DNA from: Bagarius yarrelli
Taxonomy: Eukaryota > Chordata > Actinopteri > Siluriformes > Sisoridae
Assembly: GCA_005784505.1 (NCBI GenBank)
Contig: VCAZ01000105.1
Location: 985,862 to 1,049,861 of the forward strand
Length of the DNA: 64,000 nucleotides
Direction of reading: 5' to 3'
Made by a program: the position numbers and the translations under genes. Within the stretch, counting starts at the first letter, position 1. Each line of letters starts with the position of its first letter. Below, piece after piece: positions 58,981 through 64,000 of the stretch. The notes beneath the pieces are model-generated. The model did not search any database and was not told the origin of the DNA. It saw nothing but the letters and a program-made list of their open reading frames with translations.

Positions 58981-59639
58981 AATCAATATCTTAGTCATGT
59001 GCCTGCTTGTTCACCCTGTAGAAGGCGCCATCTCTTCTTCTCGCCCAGTGTTTGGGTACAGTAGTTTCCTGGTTCGTCAGCCAGACCACACGATATTGTT
59101 CGAGACTAGCCAAACAGAATGAAGGATTACACATGATCAAGCCAGCATGAGTTTGGAACCACTCGTTATTCCACACAGACATCTATCTGTAATTATCTGT
59201 AATCATTCTGACCCTCGTCAATAGAAAAAAAAAACGCCCCACATGAATTTGTTGTTAGGATTGAAACAGAGGGTTGTGTTTCTCCAGAGTTCAAAGTCTT
59301 GCGATTTTGTGGTTTATGTGCCATTGCCACATAAAGTGTGATCTGTTATTGGAAATGCCAAGCCGCAGAGTGTTTAACGAACGCTTTATGGGCCTTTTCA
59401 CTGCTACAAATAGCAGCCAGTGAAGACCCGTATCCTAATAAGGAGTGTGTTAACAACATGCTCTCACGATCTGAAATTCCAGCATTTACAGAGGGGTCAG
59501 GTTAGGTTGAAAGGGCGAAGTTATCACCAGAGATAAAGTTATGATAGATCTAAATTATTAGTCATAAGTTGGGAGCGTTCATTTTGGTTGGCTGAACATT
59601 AAAAGGGGCGGGCTTAATCAAAATGACTTTTCAGTTGAT

Positions 59640-59641
59640 TG

Positions 59642-59677
<36 letters not shown>
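59640..59677. repeat. (CA)n microsatellite
   Basis: CACACATACACACACACACA and further CA units. Confidence 0.9.
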
Positions 59678-59679
<2 letters not shown>

Positions 59680-59799
59680 TGTTTGCCTAATGTGAGCCAG
59701 GTAACTAGTTAACTTGATAATCAGAAATGTCAGGCAGCTGTTTCTACACAGGTAAAGTGAATTTTATCTTAAGATATAAAAGAGAAAAAAATGTTCTCT

Positions 59800-60410
59800 T
59801 TTTTCGTCAGCATAAGTAAAGAAGGCATGATTTTAGTAAAGTGGGCGTGGCCTTTGTGTCAATCAGTATTAGTAATGTAATAATCTAGTAAAGTAATTAG
59901 TATGTGTCTAAAAGTACTAGGTAAGGGAGGTGTGACCTATGTGTGTATCACTTTCAGTAAAGAAGGCGTGGTCTATGTGTCTATAAATATTAAGTAGAGG
60001 AGGCGTGGTCTATGTGTCTATAAATATTAAGCAGAGGAGGCGTGGTCTATGTGTCTATAAGTACTAAGTAAAGGATGTGTAACCTGTGTGTCTATCACTT
60101 TTAGTAAAGAAGGTGTCTATCAGTATTGAGTAAAGGAGGCGTGGCCTATGTGTCTAAATATTAAGTAAAGGAGACGTGGCCTATGTGTTTATAAATATTA
60201 GGTAAAGTAGGTATGACCTATGTGTTAATAAATATTAAGTAAAGGAGGCGTGGCCTATGTGTCTATAAATATTAGGGAAAGTAGGTGTGGCCTATGTGTC
60301 TATAAATATTAGGTAAAGTAGGTGTGGCCTATGTGTCTATCAGTTTTAGTAATGTGGAGTGAACAATATATGGATCAGTTTCAGTAAAGGGGGCGTGGCC
60401 TATGTGAGAA
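59800..60410. repeat. Minisatellite, 37-bp unit
   Basis: About 14 copies of TAAGTAAAGGAGGCGTGGCC plus TATGTGTCTATAAATAT. The clean period is 37 bp (59991 to 60028). Several copies are truncated or replaced by TATCACTTTTAG or TATCAGTATTGAG variants. The GGCGTGG core recurs in most units. Confidence 0.92.
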
Positions 60411-60529
60411 GAAACAAGTAAGAGTGAGCATAATTTTATCATAGACATCCTCTTTACCACTTTTTCTTTCACTCTCTTGTTCGTTTACTCTCTCGACAAA
60501 CACTTAACTCTTAAGCTACAAACACATAT

Positions 60530-60740
60530 TCCATTTCAGCGACATTAACAGAGCGACAGACTGAAACACAGGGGTTTATACACACAAACTAAATAGACCA
60601 GTTAACTAAACAAGAAACACATGAACACAATAAAGAATGAGTAAAACCACCAAACATGAAGAAAACAACCAATCAAATGACAGGGTTAAAACAAGTCTCA
60701 CAAGACAGTCACATGACACACAAGAACACATTCCAGAAAA
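60530..60740. repeat. A/C-rich dispersed repeat remnant
   Basis: ACACAGGGGTTTATACACAC, followed by AACACATGAACACAATAAAG and further A/C-rich phrases, resembles the stretches at 6770 and 18870. It merges into the low-complexity region that follows. Confidence 0.4.
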
Positions 60741-61574
60741 AAAACAACAAAAAGGTGACAAAAGAAGTTGTTTTGGCAAAGTCACATTGTCTGACAGGAC
60801 AGTGTCAAACATATGGATAACAAGACAAAAAACGAAACCTAAAATCAAAACAAAACATGGAATAAAACAAAATGTAAATTAAAATAAAAACAAAAAAGGT
60901 AAGCAAAATGAGAGCAAACTCGAAAAAACAAAATACAAATTACAATTTAAAAAACTGAATGGAGGACAAAGTAAACAATGTATGAGTAAAAAACAAACCA
61001 AAAATCAAATGAAAAGAAATATTTGTATAACAAATCGACAACCACCCCCAATCCACAACATTTAATAAACAAAACCCCAATGGAAGGCCCCCCCCCAAAT
61101 GCAAATTAAATCAGAAAAACAACAAAACAACAAAAAACCACCTGGAAACAAACCAGAAACACTGTATAACAAACAACAAAAAAACAGGGAAAACATCAAC
61201 CCCCCCAAAACAAATTCAAAAAACAAAATCACCAAACAAAAACAGGTCAAAAGAACAAAAAGCTAAAAACTATAATAAAAACCAATTGTCCAAAACAAAA
61301 AAGGAAACAAACCAAAACAAATAGTAAAAAAAAAAATCCTGGAAACACAATGAAGCCAAATACAAAAAAAAAATGAAAACAAAAAAATTCATAACAAATA
61401 GAAACAAATTAAAAGCATTGTAAATTAAAACTAACAAAAAACGAACTGTAATCAAAAACCATATCCAATAACAAACAAAACAACTAAAAACAACTAAAAT
61501 CAAATAAATAAAAAACATTGAAATAAAATTTTAATAAAACGAAAAAACCCCCCCCCCCCCCCCCCCCCCCCCCC

Positions 61575-61662
<88 letters not shown>

Positions 61663-62620
61663 ATCCTGAAATAAAAAATTGAATTTCAATTTTTATGTTG
61701 GGTTGGGCAACCGAACCAATTTCAAAGGAGGGAACCCACCCCCCCCCCCCCCCCCCAACCAAAAATCAAATGAAAACCAATATTTGTATAACAAATCGAA
61801 AACCCCAGGAAAACAAAAAGGCAATCAAAAAACACAGGTAAAATTAAATTGAAAACAAAAAAACCAAAAAGGGAAGAAACAATGGAAGGCAAAACCCAAA
61901 ACCATAAAACAAAATGCAAATAAATAAAGAAAAACAGACAAAAATGCTTAAAAAGCGAACAAAAAATTAAAAACACACTGCAAAACAAAACAAACTGTAT
62001 TTTACAAACCAAAGCAGAAAACAAAATTAAAAGGAAATTGTAAATTAAAAAACAAACTAAAAAAGACAAACTGTAAATTAAATATAACAAGTAAAAAACA
62101 AAGCAAATGATAAATTATAAAAACAAAACAAAAACAGAAAACAAAAAGTGAAACATAAAACAAAAGCTAAAGTTAAAAACAAAAAGGGAAAAAAATAGAA
62201 AAGCAAAAACCCAAAACAAACCCAGGAAACAAAATGCAGAATAAATTAAAAAACAAACAAAAACAAGGGCAAAATAGTAAAAAAAAACCAAAAACTTAAC
62301 AACAAACAAATTGTCAACAAAACAAATGAAAAAGGAAAATGATCAGCAAATTGTACATAAACAAAACAAACAAAACAAATCCTGGAAACAATCGAAGCCA
62401 AAACAAAAACAAAACTGAAAACAAACTAAAAATTCAATTTAAACAAGATAGAAAACAAAATTAAAAGCTGATTGTAAATTTAAAAACTAAACAAAAAACG
62501 AACTGTAAATCAAAACTAATCCAGATAACAAACAAAAAACTAAACTAAAAACAAACTAAAAATAAATAAATAAATAAAAAAACATTGAAATATAAATTTT
62601 AATAAAAATAAAACATTTAA
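60741..62620. repeat. A/C-rich low-complexity region with internal duplication
   Basis: Nearly 1.9 kb of AAACAAAAACAAA-type sequence, very poor in G. Blocks recur: AACCAAAAATCAAATGAAAA with TATTTGTATAACAAATCGA (at 60999 and 61757), AAATCCTGGAAACA with GAAGCCAAA (61336 and 62378), and ACATTGAAAT with TTTTAATAAAA near 61515 and 62582. The region is therefore a diverged tandem duplication. Confidence 0.8.
61548..61662. repeat. Poly(C) run, 87 uninterrupted C
   Basis: 27 C (61548-61574), one A at 61575, then 87 C (61576-61662). A second run of 18 C lies at about 61739-61756. It may be real or an assembly artefact. Confidence 0.9.
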
Positions 62621-62955
62621 ACTAACGAGGAACGATGTTAGCAGTGTTAGCAGTGTGTGTTACAGAGCGCTAACACTGGAGACTTCTTCTCAGTGTTTAA
62701 TGCGTGTGTAAGACTCTTATCTAATCTTATTTATGAACTTCAGTTCCTCCAGTTTTATTCCAGAACTTTCACTTCTGTGACGTCTGTAAGGTGTTTTTTT
62801 CCCACCTGTAATTAGACTTTATAACTGCTTCCTGAGGGATTCGAGCCTCGGCTCCACATTTGACAGGTTTCCTGTCCGGGTGCAGCTCACGCAGCCAAGG
62901 GACCGGCGCTATGAGAGGAATTCGTAGACTAACCCGGGGTCAGCGACTCAAATCG

Positions 62956-62956
<1 letters not shown>

Positions 62957-62990
<34 letters not shown>
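62957..62990. repeat. (GT)n microsatellite
   Basis: About 16 GT units. Confidence 0.92.
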
Positions 62991-62991
<1 letters not shown>

Positions 62992-63569
62992 ATGACTTCT
63001 GCAGCCATCAGTGTGTGTGGAAGTAAATTGCATTCCAGTTTTTGGCCATTCCAGACGTCAATTACTCCATGTCTCCGGAGCGAGAGGCGAGTCCCTGAAT
63101 GCTTGAGACATCTTTACAGGGTTCAGGAATCTGATGTTCAGCCTGAACAAACATCACGGTAGGGAAATTGCACAACCGCCACCATCAGCGCTGAAGAGTT
63201 TGGCTTCGGCTTCGGGTTCGGCTTTGGCTCACGGCAGAATGTTGATCTGGAATCCTGGCCTGAGGAATTGGATCAAACCAGAAATGATATTTTCTGGAAA
63301 TTATTATTGTTTTGTGTAACAATTTGATGTCTTTTCTGTAGGATTTGTATGTTGGTTGGGTTCTGAATCCAGCGTTTCTAAAGGTAGGATGGAACCCTAC
63401 ACCAGTCCCAACCGGTTCTAATGTTACTGTTATTCATACTGGCGGTTTCTGCGTGAAGGTTATGATGGAACGCCCGACTGGATCTGGTATAAAAATAGTC
63501 CCAGTAGGAGCTCCTGACTTTTTCACGATAAATCATTTAATCATTTACTCAATTATTATGTAAGCAGAC

Positions 63570-64000
63570 AAAAAACCTCTAGCCAATTGTGTGTCTGTTT
63601 TTAGTGGGTATGGTAGTGTGTATGTTTGTGTGTGTTTATGTGTGTGTGTGCGTGTGTGTTTGGTGTGTGTGCGTTTTCAGTGGGTATGTTAGTGTGTAAA
63701 TGTGTGTGCTTGTGTCTGTTTTTGTATGTTAGTGTGTGTGTGTGTGTGTGTGTCGGTTTGGTGTATGTGTGTTTACTGGGTATGTTAGTGTTTGTGTGTG
63801 TGTTTGGTGTTTGTGTATGTTTGTGTGTGTATTAGTGGGTATGTTCATGTGCGAATGTGTGTTTGAGTTTTGTGTGTTTGTGTGTTTGGTGTTTGTGTAT
63901 GTGTGTGTTTAGTGGGTATGTTATTGTTTGTGTGTGTTTGGTGTTTGTGTATGTTTGTTTGTGTGTGTTTGGTGTTTGTGTGTGTGCGTGTTCAGTGGGT
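63570..64000. repeat. GT-rich tandem array, continues past the window
   Basis: Units combine TTTAGTGGGTATGTTAGTGT with GTGTGTTTGGTGTTTGTGTA at about 60-80 bp spacing. AGTGGGTATG occurs at about 63603, 63679, 63775, 63834 and 63911, and the window ends inside another AGTGGGT. The open frame of Val/Cys/Leu at 63626 is an artefact. Confidence 0.85.

Larger units (their letters stand above)
56498..64000 (+). other. Probable fmn2 intron F onward (no exon seen)
   Basis: I looked for the next FH2 exon and found none. It holds (GA)n at about 56561-56604 plus the repeats listed separately. 56610-57700 and 58990-59640 look single-copy with no coding signal. 62640-62950 and 62990-63570 likewise show nothing convincing. 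Confidence 0.65.

Overview
This is a vertebrate nuclear window, almost certainly from a teleost. It holds two genes, both on the + strand: an intronless coding exon of a muscarinic acetylcholine receptor, best matched to M3 (chrm3, 31013-32809), and the 5' part of a formin-2 gene (fmn2). I can place six fmn2 exons between 37853 and 56497; the gene runs off the right edge. CHRM3 next to FMN2 in the same orientation is also the mammalian order, which supports both calls. I cannot tell which teleost duplicate (a or b) either gene is.

Everything else is repeat-rich non-coding DNA. The dominant interspersed element is a tRNA-derived SINE with about 30 recognisable copies on both strands. It has an A-box/B-box head, a GGGCCCCTGAGCAAGGCCC body and a GATAAGGACGTCTGCCAAAT tail. 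A second family shares the head and body but has another tail (GGGGCGCTGTATCATGGCTG). This repertoire, remembered rather than searched, looks like an otophysan fish, perhaps a catfish; the order-level guess is low confidence. Other dispersed repeats are two LINE 3' ends, two hAT-like termini, two copies of a probable non-autonomous DNA transposon and two copies of another common fish repeat.

Layout. 1-31 kb is intergenic: an inverted-repeat element, a 3.1-kb minisatellite of 70-bp units, a 1.2-kb minisatellite of 23-bp units, AT-rich and purine-rich tracts, long (TCTA)n arrays and many SINEs. 31-32.8 kb is chrm3, preceded by a splice acceptor and an overlapping upstream ORF. 32.8-37.85 kb is a short spacer with a 21-bp minisatellite. 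37.85-56.5 kb is fmn2, with introns holding a 27-bp minisatellite, CT and TCTA arrays, a 1.4-kb UG-rich minisatellite and oppositely oriented SINEs. 56.5-64 kb is probably fmn2 intron: a 37-bp minisatellite, a 2-kb A/C-rich low-complexity region with an 87-nt poly(C) run, and a GT-rich array at the right edge.

The two genes are not a pathway unit. M3 is a Gq-coupled acetylcholine receptor and formin-2 is an actin nucleator. I saw no sign of a novel multi-gene system. The points of most interest are the fmn2 N-terminal extension, the chrm3 upstream ORF, the intronic UG-rich array, the SINE arrangement around fmn2 exons 4-5, and the unusual tandem arrays.
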